Shown: positions 44,819 through 53,613 of the stretch, piece after piece
How positions within the stretch are numbered: position 1 is the stretch's first letter
How the letters are laid out: each line of letters begins with the position of its first letter
Source: Pseudochelatococcus lubricantis
Lineage (GTDB): Bacteria > Pseudomonadota > Alphaproteobacteria > Rhizobiales > Beijerinckiaceae
NCBI RefSeq assembly: GCF_042432495.1
Contig: NZ_JBHLXC010000002.1
Coordinates: forward strand, 186,001-250,000
DNA length: 64,000 nucleotides
Direction: 5' to 3'
The notes under the pieces: model-generated
Databases searched by the model: none
What the model was told of the DNA's origin: nothing
What the model saw: the letters and a program-made list of their open reading frames with translations, nothing else
Translations under genes and position numbers: made by a program

Positions 44819-45795
44819 GACGCGGGCCTCCCGTCGGTGCGCACGATCCTGACGGTCTGCTGGCGCTCGCCACTGCCGAGGCGCAGCTCAGCGGCCGCGA
44901 AGATGCGATCGACGATCAGGATATTCTGGTGGATACGGCTGTTGACGATCTGCGCCTCGCCCTCCGGGCCGAGGACGAACAGGGGCGGAAGCTCCCCCTG
45001 CGCGATGCCGCGCGGGAAAACGATATAGACTCGGCGGCCGTCGTCATAGACCGCGACCGGCCGCCAGGGCGGCGTGGCGCCCGTGAGGTTGTAGCGGTAG
45101 TTACGCGCCGCGGCGGCTGGAATGATCGGGGTGGCGGGCGCTGCCTGACGCTGGGACGCGGGAGGCGTCGGGTAGGCCCAGGCGATGGCCGGCATGTAGG
45201 GGGTCTCGCCCGAGCGCAGCTCGATCATGTAGGTGCGCCGGTCAGTAGTGATAACCAGATTGGTCGAGATGTCGGCGCGCGTCGGTTTGACCAGCACATG
45301 CACGCGACGGGTCACGCCCGAACCGCTCTCGGTGTCGCCGATGATCCAGCGAGCGGTGTCGCCGGCCGCGATCGGGCCGGCACCGGTCAGGTTTTCCCCC
45401 GGCTCAAGCGCGATATTGGTGATCTGGCCGGGCGCCGCATAGACCTGATACAGTGCGCCTTCGCTCCACGGGTAGATCTGAATGGAATTGTAATAACCCT
45501 CGCGGCGCGGCTCGACACGGGCGGCGGCATTAGCGTTGGTGACGCGGCCGGCCGGGGTGCTTGCGGCATTGCCGCCCCGGCTCGGCGTCCAGGCGGGCGG
45601 AACATGCAAGGGGCGCGGCCGCTCGTCGGTGACGGCGGCGGGCACGGCCGGCAAAGGTGGCACGTCCGCGTCGTAGCTGATCTGCGGCGGCTTGTAGGTC
45701 GCGCAACCGGCCAGCATGGATGCGGAAAGAAGGACAACCGCGATCGCGGATTTGCGTAAAGCCGGAAATGCGGATTGGCGGAACATCGCGCTCAT
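44815..45795 (-). CDS. trbG: Conjugal transfer protein TrbG
   Basis: A 326-residue VirB9-like protein. The lipoprotein-like signal peptide ends SMLAGCATYKPP. The VirB9/TrbG domain has YPWSEGALYQVYAAPGQITNIALEPGE, followed by HVLVKPTRADISTNLVITTDRRTY. It contributes to the outer-membrane core of the transfer channel. The ATG at 45795 overlaps the trbF stop. Confidence 0.95.
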   Translation of the reverse strand: MSAMFRQSAFPALRKSAIAVVLLSASMLAGCATYKPPQISYDADVPPLPAVPAAVTDERPRPLHVPPAWTPSRGGNAASTPAGRVTNANAAARVEPRREGYYNSIQIYPWSEGALYQVYAAPGQITNIALEPGENLTGAGPIAAGDTARWIIGDTESGSGVTRRVHVLVKPTRADISTNLVITTDRRTYMIELRSGETPYMPAIAWAYPTPPASQRQAAPATPIIPAAAARNYRYNLTGATPPWRPVAVYDDGRRVYIVFPRGIAQGELPPLFVLGPEGEAQIVNSRIHQNILIVDRIFAAAELRLGSGERQQTVRIVRTDGRPAS

Positions 45796-46481
45796 TGGCC
45801 CAACTCCCGCGACCAGTTGATGGCGTTGACGTAGATTCCCAAGGGATTCGTCCGGAGCCGCTCGGTATCGCGCGGGGTCTGGATCACGATGGTCAGGATC
45901 GCGGTCCAGCGCTCGGTTCGGGAGAGCTGGCCGTTCTCGTAATGGCGTTCCGTCCAGGCGATCCTGAACGAATCCGGCGAGGCGCGGATGACGCTGGAGA
46001 CCTCGACGGCAACCTGCTGGCGACCGACCTTCGTGAACGGATCGTTGGCGCGGGCATAGTCGTTGAGCGCTGCCGCCCCGCGATCCGTGGTCCATTCATA
46101 GGCCCGGAGCCAGTTCTGGCGGACGATGATGGCGTCGGCCGGGATGGCGCGGACCTGCTCGATGAAGCGGCCGAGATGCCAGGCGATCTGCGGATCGGTC
46201 GGGCGGTAGTCGGCCGTGGCGGGGGCGACGGTCTGCGCCTGGCCGAGCCGATCGACCTGAACCACCCAGGGCACGACAGTCCCGTGCGCCGACTGCCAGA
46301 CAAGGGCTGCGGCGAAGCCGGCGGACAGGATCAGGCTGCCGAAGGCCATGTATCGCCAGTTGCGGGCCTGAACCCGCGCCGATCCGATGCGGTCGTCCCA
46401 AGCCTGTGCTGCACGCTGATAAGGTGTTTCCGGTTCAGGTGTCTTGCCGTAATGCGCGGCGGGTCGTTTGAAGAAGCTCAT
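45792..46481 (-). CDS. trbF: Conjugal transfer protein TrbF
   Basis: A 229-residue VirB8-like protein: a short cytoplasmic N-terminus (RPAAHYGKTPEPETPYQRAAQ), one transmembrane helix (YMAFGSLILSAGFAAALVWQ) and a periplasmic NTF2-like domain (ERWTAILTIVIQTPRDTERLR, NPLGIYVNAINWSREL). A nucleating component of the channel. It overlaps both neighbours by 4 bases. Confidence 0.95.
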   Translation of the reverse strand: MSFFKRPAAHYGKTPEPETPYQRAAQAWDDRIGSARVQARNWRYMAFGSLILSAGFAAALVWQSAHGTVVPWVVQVDRLGQAQTVAPATADYRPTDPQIAWHLGRFIEQVRAIPADAIIVRQNWLRAYEWTTDRGAAALNDYARANDPFTKVGRQQVAVEVSSVIRASPDSFRIAWTERHYENGQLSRTERWTAILTIVIQTPRDTERLRTNPLGIYVNAINWSRELGQ

Positions 46482-47836
46482 GAGCGGTCGCTTTCGGAGA
46501 GATTGACGGAGGAGCCGGAGCCATGGCTGTCGCCGGAACGGACGGCATGGGCGGCAGAGCTGATGCCGTGGCTGATCGCCTGACTGCGCCGCATACGTTG
46601 CGCCCAGGCGGGCGGGCCATCAGCGGGCGCCGGGGAAGCAGGGGATGCACCGGCTGCGCTGGCGACGGTGCCCATGGTCGAGGTGCCGCCCGTCGCGCTG
46701 AACCCTGCCTTCGCGCCATCGAAGAAGCTGGATTTGACACTTTCCGCGGCACGGCTTGCTGCGCGCTTCAGGGGCGAGACGGCCGCCGATCCGGCCGCGC
46801 GCGCAACGCCGCCGAGACCGGAGGCGACACCGGCTGCACCGGATTGGCCCATGGAACCGAGACTGTAGGCGGTCGACGTCGCACCGGCGGCAGCCGCACC
46901 GCCCCGGACGGCCGCAGCTCCACCGGAGAGTGCGGCCGCTCCACCTTTTGCGGCGAGCATGGTTGCGCCACCGGCCGCGACGGCCGCCCCGCCGACCGCA
47001 AGGCCGGTGCCGACGGCCGCGCCAGCGCCAAGCTGAGGGCCTCCGGAAACGATGCCGTTCGCAATTCCTGGCCCGAATATTCCCAATCCGACCAGCGACA
47101 GGGCGGCCAGCACGATCGCCATGGCGTCGTCAATGGTCGGCGTCGCGCCACCGGAGCCAGCGGTGAACTGCGAAAACAGTGTCGAGCCGATTCCTATGAT
47201 TACGGCCAGCACCAGAACCTTGATGCCCGAGGAGATCACGTTCCCCAGGACTCTTTCGGCCATGAAAGCCGTTTTCCCGAAGAGGCCAAACGGAATCAAC
47301 ACGAATCCGGCGAGAGTGGTGAGCTTGAACTCAATTAAACTGACAAATAGTTGGATCGCCAGAATAAAGAAGGCCAACAAGACCAAGGCCCAGGCGAATA
47401 ACAAGCAAGCGATCTGGATGAAATTCTCGAAGAACGCGATCCATCCCATCAAATCGCTGATGGATTCCAGCAGTGGCCGTCCGGCGTCGAGGCCGACCTG
47501 CGCCACCTTTCCGGGGCGCATGAGGTCAGCGACCGAGAAGCTGGTGCCCGAGCCTTTGAGGCCAAGGCTGGCGAAGCTCTCGAAGACGATGCGGGCGAGA
47601 TTCGACCAGTTGCCGATGATGTAGGCGAACATGCCGACGAACAGGGTTTTCTTCACCAGCCGGGCGATGATATCGTCATCCGCGCCCCAGGCCCAGAACA
47701 ACGAGGCTAAGGTGACGTCGACGACGATCAGGGTGGTGGCGATGAAGGCGACTTCTCCGCCAAGCAGGCCGAAGCCGGAGTCTATGTAGGATGTGAAAAC
47801 CCCGAGAAACGAGTCGATTACGCCGGTGCCGCCCAT
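46478..47836 (-). CDS. trbL: Conjugal transfer protein TrbL
   Basis: A 452-residue polytopic VirB6-like inner-membrane protein. There are about six hydrophobic helices in the first 270 residues (LGGEVAFIATTLIVVDVTLA, TLAGFVLIPFGLFGKTAF), followed by a Gly/Ala-rich low-complexity tail. Starts 4 bases after the TrbK-like stop and overlaps trbF. The tail length is variable in the family. Confidence 0.94.
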   Translation of the reverse strand: MGGTGVIDSFLGVFTSYIDSGFGLLGGEVAFIATTLIVVDVTLASLFWAWGADDDIIARLVKKTLFVGMFAYIIGNWSNLARIVFESFASLGLKGSGTSFSVADLMRPGKVAQVGLDAGRPLLESISDLMGWIAFFENFIQIACLLFAWALVLLAFFILAIQLFVSLIEFKLTTLAGFVLIPFGLFGKTAFMAERVLGNVISSGIKVLVLAVIIGIGSTLFSQFTAGSGGATPTIDDAMAIVLAALSLVGLGIFGPGIANGIVSGGPQLGAGAAVGTGLAVGGAAVAAGGATMLAAKGGAAALSGGAAAVRGGAAAAGATSTAYSLGSMGQSGAAGVASGLGGVARAAGSAAVSPLKRAASRAAESVKSSFFDGAKAGFSATGGTSTMGTVASAAGASPASPAPADGPPAWAQRMRRSQAISHGISSAAHAVRSGDSHGSGSSVNLSESDRS

Positions 47837-47840
47837 CGGA

Positions 47841-48128
47841 TCACTGTCCTTCCGCGGTCTGTGGTGCGGCGGGTGCAGAGGCCCGGCCGAGGAAGCGGTC
47901 GCGGCTCTCGGCCCAGACGCGCAGGCATTCGGGGTCGCTTGCGGCCGCTTCGCCGAGACGCTGGCACCGACGCTGCTTCTCGCGCAGTGGATCGCGCGCT
48001 GGTTCGGCGGAAACGGCCGAGCGGGGCGTCGGCGGCTCCTCCGTGCGGGTCATCTCGATCGCCGTGGCGGTGATGGCGATGGCGACGAACACGACCGCCG
48101 CGAGCCGGGCCAGCATCTTGCCGTCCAT
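47841..48128 (-). CDS. TrbK-like putative entry exclusion protein
   Basis: A 95-residue protein with one N-terminal hydrophobic segment (LARLAAVVFVAIAITATAIE) and a Cys-containing polar end (KQRRCQRLGEAAASDPECLRVWAESRDRFLG), typical of the alternative TrbK group between trbJ and trbL. It is proposed to block redundant conjugation between cells carrying the same element. The ATG at 48128 follows GGAGGGGCG. Confidence 0.8.
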   Translation of the reverse strand: MDGKMLARLAAVVFVAIAITATAIEMTRTEEPPTPRSAVSAEPARDPLREKQRRCQRLGEAAASDPECLRVWAESRDRFLGRASAPAAPQTAEGQ

Positions 48129-48145
48129 AGGCGCCCCTCCGTCGG

Positions 48146-48907
48146 TCAATTGCCGTTGTTGAACATCTGCGCATTGCCTGGCTGATACCCGCTGCCCGGC
48201 GTTAGGAAGCGGCGGCGCTGCTCGCGGCCCTGTTCGGCGGCGGCGGTGCGTTCGGCCTCGGTGAGCGCTTCGGCGCGGCCATTGGCCGAAATCAGCGCGA
48301 TCAGGTCGGAAAGCTGTTGCGCCTGAAGGGCCAACAATTGATTGCCGGCCTGAGTGGCTTGCAGCGCTCCGGTTGCGCCTTGGCTCTGGCCGACGAGCGC
48401 ATACATCTCGGCGCGGTTGGTCTCGATGTTGCCCACGACGCCGGCCTGAACGCGGAGAGCGTCTCGAAGGCCGCCGACCGTGTTCTGCCAGCGCGAGCGG
48501 GCGTCGGCGACGAGCTGCTGTTGGCTCGTCGTCAGCGAGACGTTGCCATATTGCTGCTGGAACGCCTGGTCGATCTGCTGGACGTCGAAGGCGATATTCT
48601 GCGCCTGCTGCAGAAGCTGCTGTGTGCGCTGAACGGACTGCTGGAGCTGCTGGAGCGAGGAATATGGCAGGCTCGCCAGATTGCGGGCCTGGTTGATGAG
48701 CGATTGCGCCTCGTTCTGAAGCGACTGGATTTGGTTGTTGATCTGCTCCAGCGATCTCGCGGCCGACAGGACATTCTCGATGTAATTCCTCGGATCGAAC
48801 ACGATCCAGGCAGCGGAAGCCGGCGGCGCCAGAACCAGCGAAGCCGGGCCTGAGAGGGCAAGAAAAGATGCGGCAAGCAAGGCCGCGCGGGAATGACGGG
48901 TTTTCAT
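48146..48907 (-). CDS. trbJ: Conjugal transfer protein TrbJ
   Basis: A 253-residue VirB5-like secreted protein: signal peptide (LAASFLALSGPASLVLAPPASA), then AWIVFDPRNYIENVLSAARS and a long Gln-rich coiled coil (SLQQLQQSVQRTQQLLQQAQ). A minor pilus or adhesion component. Start overlaps the trbE stop. Confidence 0.94.
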   Translation of the reverse strand: MKTRHSRAALLAASFLALSGPASLVLAPPASAAWIVFDPRNYIENVLSAARSLEQINNQIQSLQNEAQSLINQARNLASLPYSSLQQLQQSVQRTQQLLQQAQNIAFDVQQIDQAFQQQYGNVSLTTSQQQLVADARSRWQNTVGGLRDALRVQAGVVGNIETNRAEMYALVGQSQGATGALQATQAGNQLLALQAQQLSDLIALISANGRAEALTEAERTAAAEQGREQRRRFLTPGSGYQPGNAQMFNNGN

Positions 48908-51360
48908 GATGAAGTCTCCTTGTCGGGCTGGGGGATGAGATTTGCGAGGTCGGGAATGAGGTCCGCGGCCCAGTCGACGCCGCGCAGGCGAAGCCAGGCG
49001 GCTAGGAAGCCGTCCCGGCCGTGCTCGGCGAAGACGCGGGCGATGGCGGACTGGTCGGATTTCGAGGAGGCGGCCGTGAGCGCCAGCCCGACTTCGGACA
49101 GGCCCAGCTCGAACAGACGATTCCCGCTGCGGCTCTGGCAGTAGTAGTCTTTCTTCGGCGCGGCCCGCGCGAGGATCTCGATCTGCCGTGCGTTCAAGCC
49201 AAATCGCTGATAGATGGCGGTGATCTGCGGTTCGACGGCACGCTCGTTCGGAAGAAGAAGCCGTGTCAGGCAACTTTCGATGATCGCGGGGGCGATGGCA
49301 GAATTGTCGATGTCGGACAGCGACTGCGTGGCGAAGATGACCGATGCATTCTTCTTGCGCAGGGTTTTCAGCCATTCCCGCAACTGTCCGGAAAAGGCTT
49401 CGTCGTCCAGCGCCAACCAGCCCTCATCGATGATGAGCAAGGTCGGCGAGCCGTCGAGCCGGTCGCCGATGCGGTGGAACAGATAGGACAGGACGGCCGG
49501 CGCGGCGCCTGTGCCGACTAGCCCCTCGATCTCGAACGCCTGCACCGACGCACTGCCGAGGTGTTCGGTTTCGGCATCGAGCAGGCGGCCGTAGGGACCG
49601 CCGACGCAATACGGGCGCAAGGCTTGTTTCAGGTCGTTCGATTGCAGCAGCACCGTCAGGCCGGTGATGGTGCGTTCCTCGACCGGCGCCGAAGCGAGAG
49701 AGGTCAGCGCCGTCCAGATATGTTCCTTGACATCCGGCGTGATCGCGATGTTCTCGCGGGTCAGGATGGAGACGATCCAGTCGGCCGCCCAAGCGCGTTC
49801 CGGAACATCATGGATGCGCGCAAGCGGCTGGAGCGAAACGGAAAATGCGTCTCCCTCGGTGAGATCACCTCCAAGATCATGCCAGTCGCCGCCCATGGCG
49901 AGGGCTGCGGCCCGGATCGAGCCCCCGAAATCGAAAGCGAAAACCTGGCTCCGCTCATAGCGCCTGAACTGGAGCGCCATGCAGGCGAGCAACACACTTT
50001 TGCCCGATCCGGTCGGGCCGACAACAAGCGTATGCCCGACATCGCCGACGTGAATGGAAAGCCGGAACGGGGTGCTTCCTTCGGTCTTGCCAAAGAGCAA
50101 GGGCGGCGCACCGAGATGGCTGTCCCGTTCCGGCCCCGCCCACACGGCACTGAGGGGGATCATGTGGGCGAGATTGAGCGTCGAGATCGGTGGCTGACGG
50201 ACATTGGCGTAAACATGCCCCGGCAGTGAGCCGAGCCAGGCATCGACCGCATTGATGGTTTCCGGCATCGCCGTGAAATCGCGGCTCTGAACTGTCTTTT
50301 CGACAAGGCGGAGCTTTTCGTCTGCCAGACGGGGATTGGTGTCCCAGACGGCGATTGTCGCCGTGACATAGGCCATGCCGGCATAGTCGGCGCCGAGTTC
50401 CTGAAGCGCGATGTCCGCATCGGCCGCCTTGTTCGCGGCATCGGTATCCACGAGGACGGACGCCTCGTTGGTCATCACTTCTTTTAAGATGGCGGCGATC
50501 GACTTGCGTTTCGCAAACCACTGGCGACGGATGCGGGTGAGCAGCCGGATGGCGTCGGTCTTGTCCAGCAGGATCGCGCGCGTCGACCAGCGATAGGGAA
50601 AGGCGAGCTTGTTCAGCTCATCGAGGATGCCGGGCGTGGTTGCGGTCGGAAAACCGACAATCGTGAGAATGCGCAGATGCGTGTTGCCGAGGCGCGGCTC
50701 CAGCCCGCCAGTCAGAGACTGATCGGCCAGGAGGGCATCGAGATACATCGGCGTCTCGGGAACGCGGACGCGGTGCCGGTTGGTGGAAATGGTTGAGTGT
50801 AGGTAGGTCAGCGTCTCGCTATCGTCGAGCCAGTGGCATTCCGGCATGAAGCCGTCGAGCAGCGCCAGCACGCGATCGGTGCGATCCGTGAAGCCGCGCA
50901 GGGCCTCGAACGGATCGACGCCGCCTTGCTCGCGGCCCTCGTAGAGCCAGCTTTCGGCGCGGGCAGCATCTTCGGCTGGTGGCAGCCAGGCGAAGGTCAG
51001 GAAGTAGCTGGATATATAGTGCGTGCCGGCTTCCTCGAAATCGGCCTTCCTCTCTGCATCGACCAGCGCCGACGCGGCATCGGGAAAACGACTGTCCGGG
51101 TAGCTCGCGGCCTCGTAGCGCTGCGCCTCGACAAAGAGGCTCCAGCCGGAACCTAGACGGCGCACGGCATTGTTGATGCGGCCGGCCGTGCCGACCAACT
51201 CGGCGGCGACGGCGCTGTCGAGATCAGGCCCGCGGAACCGCGCGGTGCGCTGGAAGCTGCCGTCCTTGTTCAGAACAACGCCCCCGCCGACCAGCGCGGC
51301 CCAAGGCAGATAGTCGGCCAGCCGTGCGTTGCGATTGCGGTATTCGGCAAGGTTCATCAT
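48904..51360 (-). CDS. trbE: Conjugal transfer ATPase TrbE
   Basis: An 818-residue VirB4-family ATPase that energises pilus assembly and transfer. Walker A is VVGPTGSGKSVLLACMALQF and Walker B is TLLIIDEGWLALDDEAF, followed by RKKNASVIFATQSLSDID. The N-terminus MMNLAEYRNRNARLADYLPW is typical. ATG at 51360 follows AAGGAG. Confidence 0.96.
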   Translation of the reverse strand: MMNLAEYRNRNARLADYLPWAALVGGGVVLNKDGSFQRTARFRGPDLDSAVAAELVGTAGRINNAVRRLGSGWSLFVEAQRYEAASYPDSRFPDAASALVDAERKADFEEAGTHYISSYFLTFAWLPPAEDAARAESWLYEGREQGGVDPFEALRGFTDRTDRVLALLDGFMPECHWLDDSETLTYLHSTISTNRHRVRVPETPMYLDALLADQSLTGGLEPRLGNTHLRILTIVGFPTATTPGILDELNKLAFPYRWSTRAILLDKTDAIRLLTRIRRQWFAKRKSIAAILKEVMTNEASVLVDTDAANKAADADIALQELGADYAGMAYVTATIAVWDTNPRLADEKLRLVEKTVQSRDFTAMPETINAVDAWLGSLPGHVYANVRQPPISTLNLAHMIPLSAVWAGPERDSHLGAPPLLFGKTEGSTPFRLSIHVGDVGHTLVVGPTGSGKSVLLACMALQFRRYERSQVFAFDFGGSIRAAALAMGGDWHDLGGDLTEGDAFSVSLQPLARIHDVPERAWAADWIVSILTRENIAITPDVKEHIWTALTSLASAPVEERTITGLTVLLQSNDLKQALRPYCVGGPYGRLLDAETEHLGSASVQAFEIEGLVGTGAAPAVLSYLFHRIGDRLDGSPTLLIIDEGWLALDDEAFSGQLREWLKTLRKKNASVIFATQSLSDIDNSAIAPAIIESCLTRLLLPNERAVEPQITAIYQRFGLNARQIEILARAAPKKDYYCQSRSGNRLFELGLSEVGLALTAASSKSDQSAIARVFAEHGRDGFLAAWLRLRGVDWAADLIPDLANLIPQPDKETSS

Positions 51361-51372
51361 CGACAGACTCCT

Positions 51373-51654
51373 TCAGACCGTGAGGTGGCCGGGGATGCGC
51401 AGGTGTCGCCTTCCCACTTCCACGAACAGCGGATCGCGCTTCGCGGCCCAGACTGCCGCGAAATGACCGATGGCCCAGATGGCGAGGCCGACCAGCCAGA
51501 GGCGCAGGCCGAGGCCCACAGCCCCGGCGAGCGTGCCGTTCATGATGGCGATGGAGCGCGGGGCGCCGCCGAGCAGGATGTGTTCGGTCAGCGCGCGGTG
51601 AACCGACACCGTGAAGCCCGGCACCTCGTCGAGTTGTTCGAGACCGCCCGCCAT
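51373..51654 (-). CDS. trbD: Conjugal transfer protein TrbD
   Basis: A 93-residue VirB3-like membrane protein: DEVPGFTVSVHRALTEHILL, GGAPRSIAIMNGTLAGAVGL and two hydrophobic segments. Its ATG at 51654 overlaps the trbC stop; it lies 12 bases before trbE. Confidence 0.93.
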   Translation of the reverse strand: MAGGLEQLDEVPGFTVSVHRALTEHILLGGAPRSIAIMNGTLAGAVGLGLRLWLVGLAIWAIGHFAAVWAAKRDPLFVEVGRRHLRIPGHLTV

Positions 51655-51986
51655 CAGACCAGCGCCCCGCCACCGAACGAAAAGAACGACAGGAAGAAGC
51701 TTGAAGCGGCGAAGGCGATGCTGAGACCGAACACGATCTGGATCAGCCGCCGGAAGCCGCCGGAGCTGTCGCCGAAGGCCAGCGTCAGGCCGGTGACGAT
51801 AATGATGATGACGGCGATGATCTTGGCGACCGGCCCTTCGATTGACTGAAGGATGGATTGCAGCGGCGCCTCCCACGGCATGGATGAGCCGGAGGCATGG
51901 GCCGCCGGCGCGAACATGAGGCTGACGGTCATGGCGGTCGCGGCCGTCGCCATGGCGTTGCAGCCGCACGAAAGGGTTCGAATCAT
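51654..51986 (-). CDS. trbC: Conjugal pilin TrbC
   Basis: A 110-residue VirB2-like prepilin: signal peptide with AMTVSLMFAPAAHASGSSMPWE, followed by two hydrophobic helices (AKIIAVIIIIVTGLTLAFGD and FGLSIAFAASSFFLSFF). In the IncP system the TrbC pilin is matured and cyclised by the TraF peptidase, and a TraF-type gene is present at 61727-62272. Start overlaps the trbB stop. Confidence 0.94.
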   Translation of the reverse strand: MIRTLSCGCNAMATAATAMTVSLMFAPAAHASGSSMPWEAPLQSILQSIEGPVAKIIAVIIIIVTGLTLAFGDSSGGFRRLIQIVFGLSIAFAASSFFLSFFSFGGGALV

Positions 51987-52972
51987 GATTGTTCTCCATT
52001 GGGGTTTGCGGGTGGGATCGCGGGGGCGATGCGGTAGTCGGCGTCCGGCCCGAGCCCTTCGACGCGGGCGAGTTCGGAGAGCCGGCGCGCGGGGCCGCGA
52101 CCGGATAGCACGGCAACGATGTCGATGGTGTCGGCGATGAGCGTCTTCGGGACGGTAACGACGGCTTCCTGGACGAGTTGTTCCAGCCGGCGCAGGGCGC
52201 CGATCGCCGTGCTGGCGTGGATGGTGCCGATACCGCCGGGATGGCCGGTGCCCCAGAGTTTCAGCAATTGAAGGGCTTCGGACCCACGCACCTCGCCAAC
52301 GATGATGCGGTCGGGCCGGAGACGCATGGAGCGGCGGGAGAGATAGAGAAGATCGGCGATAAAGTCCTTGGTGCGCATAGGCACCTTGTTTTCGGATCGG
52401 GATTGCAGCTCACGCATATCCTCGACGATGAGAAGGCGGTCGGGGCTTTTGGCAACCTCGTCCAGAAGTGCATTGACCAATGTCGTCTTGCCGGTGCTGG
52501 TTCCGCCGGCGACGAGGATGTTGGCGTGGCCGACTATGGCTCCCCGCAGCGTCTCTGCCTGATCCGCCGACATGATGCCGGCGGCAACGTAGTCGTCGAG
52601 GCTGAACACGGCGACCGCTGGCTTGCGGATCGCGAAAGCGGGAGCGGTCACTACTGGAGGCAACAGCCCCTCGAAGCGTTCGCCAGTTTCCGGCAACTCG
52701 GCCGAAAGCCCTGGCGCTCCGGAGTGAACCTCCGCACCAACGTGGTGGGCGACCAAACGGATGATGCGTTCGCCGTCAGACGGGGACAGACGCTCGCCCG
52801 TGTCGGACATCCCTCCCGACAGGCGGTCGATCCACAACCGGCCGTCGGGATTGAGCATCACCTCGGCAACGTCCGGGTCGTCCAGAAACCGGACAATGGC
52901 GAGGCCGAGTGCGGTGCGCAGCATCCGCACGCTGCGAGCCAAGCCTTCCGAATTGTGATGCGAACCTGCCAT
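51983..52972 (-). CDS. trbB: Conjugal transfer ATPase TrbB
   Basis: A 329-residue VirB11-like hexameric ATPase. Walker A is VAGGTSTGKTTLVNALLDE, with RLLIVEDMRELQ, the Walker B-like region RPDRIIVGEVRGSEAL and the His box TGHPGGIGTIHA. It starts the trbBCDEJKLFGI run, 167 bases after the copG-like gene. Confidence 0.96.
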   Translation of the reverse strand: MAGSHHNSEGLARSVRMLRTALGLAIVRFLDDPDVAEVMLNPDGRLWIDRLSGGMSDTGERLSPSDGERIIRLVAHHVGAEVHSGAPGLSAELPETGERFEGLLPPVVTAPAFAIRKPAVAVFSLDDYVAAGIMSADQAETLRGAIVGHANILVAGGTSTGKTTLVNALLDEVAKSPDRLLIVEDMRELQSRSENKVPMRTKDFIADLLYLSRRSMRLRPDRIIVGEVRGSEALQLLKLWGTGHPGGIGTIHASTAIGALRRLEQLVQEAVVTVPKTLIADTIDIVAVLSGRGPARRLSELARVEGLGPDADYRIAPAIPPANPNGEQS

Positions 52973-53139
52973 CCGATCCCCGTTCCTGGCCGGGGAAGAT
53001 CAGACAGTCCCCGGACGGGGATGATTAAAAGAGCCGTAAATTCGACCTATTCAACAAGTATTTAGCGTCGTAGTGGCATGGCGTGCAAATACAGGAGAAC
53101 GGCGGAGTTGCGATCTCCTTGACCTCACCGGAGTGGTCA

Positions 53140-53613
53140 CTATTCGCCCTGTGCGTCTGCGCCCGAAGCGACCTGACCGTCCGATGAGTCGACAATGTCC
53201 TCGCTGATTTCCTGCCGCAACTTTGGCCCCTGCGCGAGCCTGCGGCCGAGCGCGGTTACGAAGGCTTCGTAACGCTCTCCAGCCTTGGCGCGCGCAGCCT
53301 GCGCAGCGGGTTCGGGCAATGCCGGTGTAGTGGTGAGCCAGAAGCGGATGAAGACCGCCAGGGTTTCCACCGAGATGCCGAGATCGCGCTCCATCCGGGT
53401 CATCCTGCGGTCGAGCTGGTCGAGGCGTTTGGCGATTACCGCCTCGCGTCGCTCGGCGTCGTCCGGTGACAGGAACGACGCGATCGCGGCCTCGGCGATC
53501 TGGGAAAGCGATTGCTCCCGGCGTGCGGCGTAGTCTGACAGCATCGTCATCACGTCCGGGTCGAGATAGACGGAAATCTGGGCCTTCTTCTTTCGTCCGG
53601 TCATGGCGCTCAC
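53140..53613 (-). CDS. CopG/ribbon-helix-helix-like protein
   Basis: A 157-residue protein. The N-terminal ribbon-helix-helix is KKKAQISVYLDPDVMTMLSDYAARREQSLSQ, followed by a helical region (RLDQLDRRMTRMERDLGISV). Genes of this type separate traG from trbB in Trb ICEs and may regulate the operon. The GTG at 53613 overlaps the traG stop (GTGA); an ATG at 53604 is the alternative start. Confidence 0.88.
   Translation of the reverse strand: MSAMTGRKKKAQISVYLDPDVMTMLSDYAARREQSLSQIAEAAIASFLSPDDAERREAVIAKRLDQLDRRMTRMERDLGISVETLAVFIRFWLTTTPALPEPAAQAARAKAGERYEAFVTALGRRLAQGPKLRQEISEDIVDSSDGQVASGADAQGE

Noticed and set aside
51974..51984. GGGTTCGAATC, identical to 11 bases of the tRNA-Gly T-arm, as a second attachment site
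   Set aside because: Only 11 bases match, it lies inside the trbC/trbB coding overlap, and the rest of the tRNA 3-prime end is absent.
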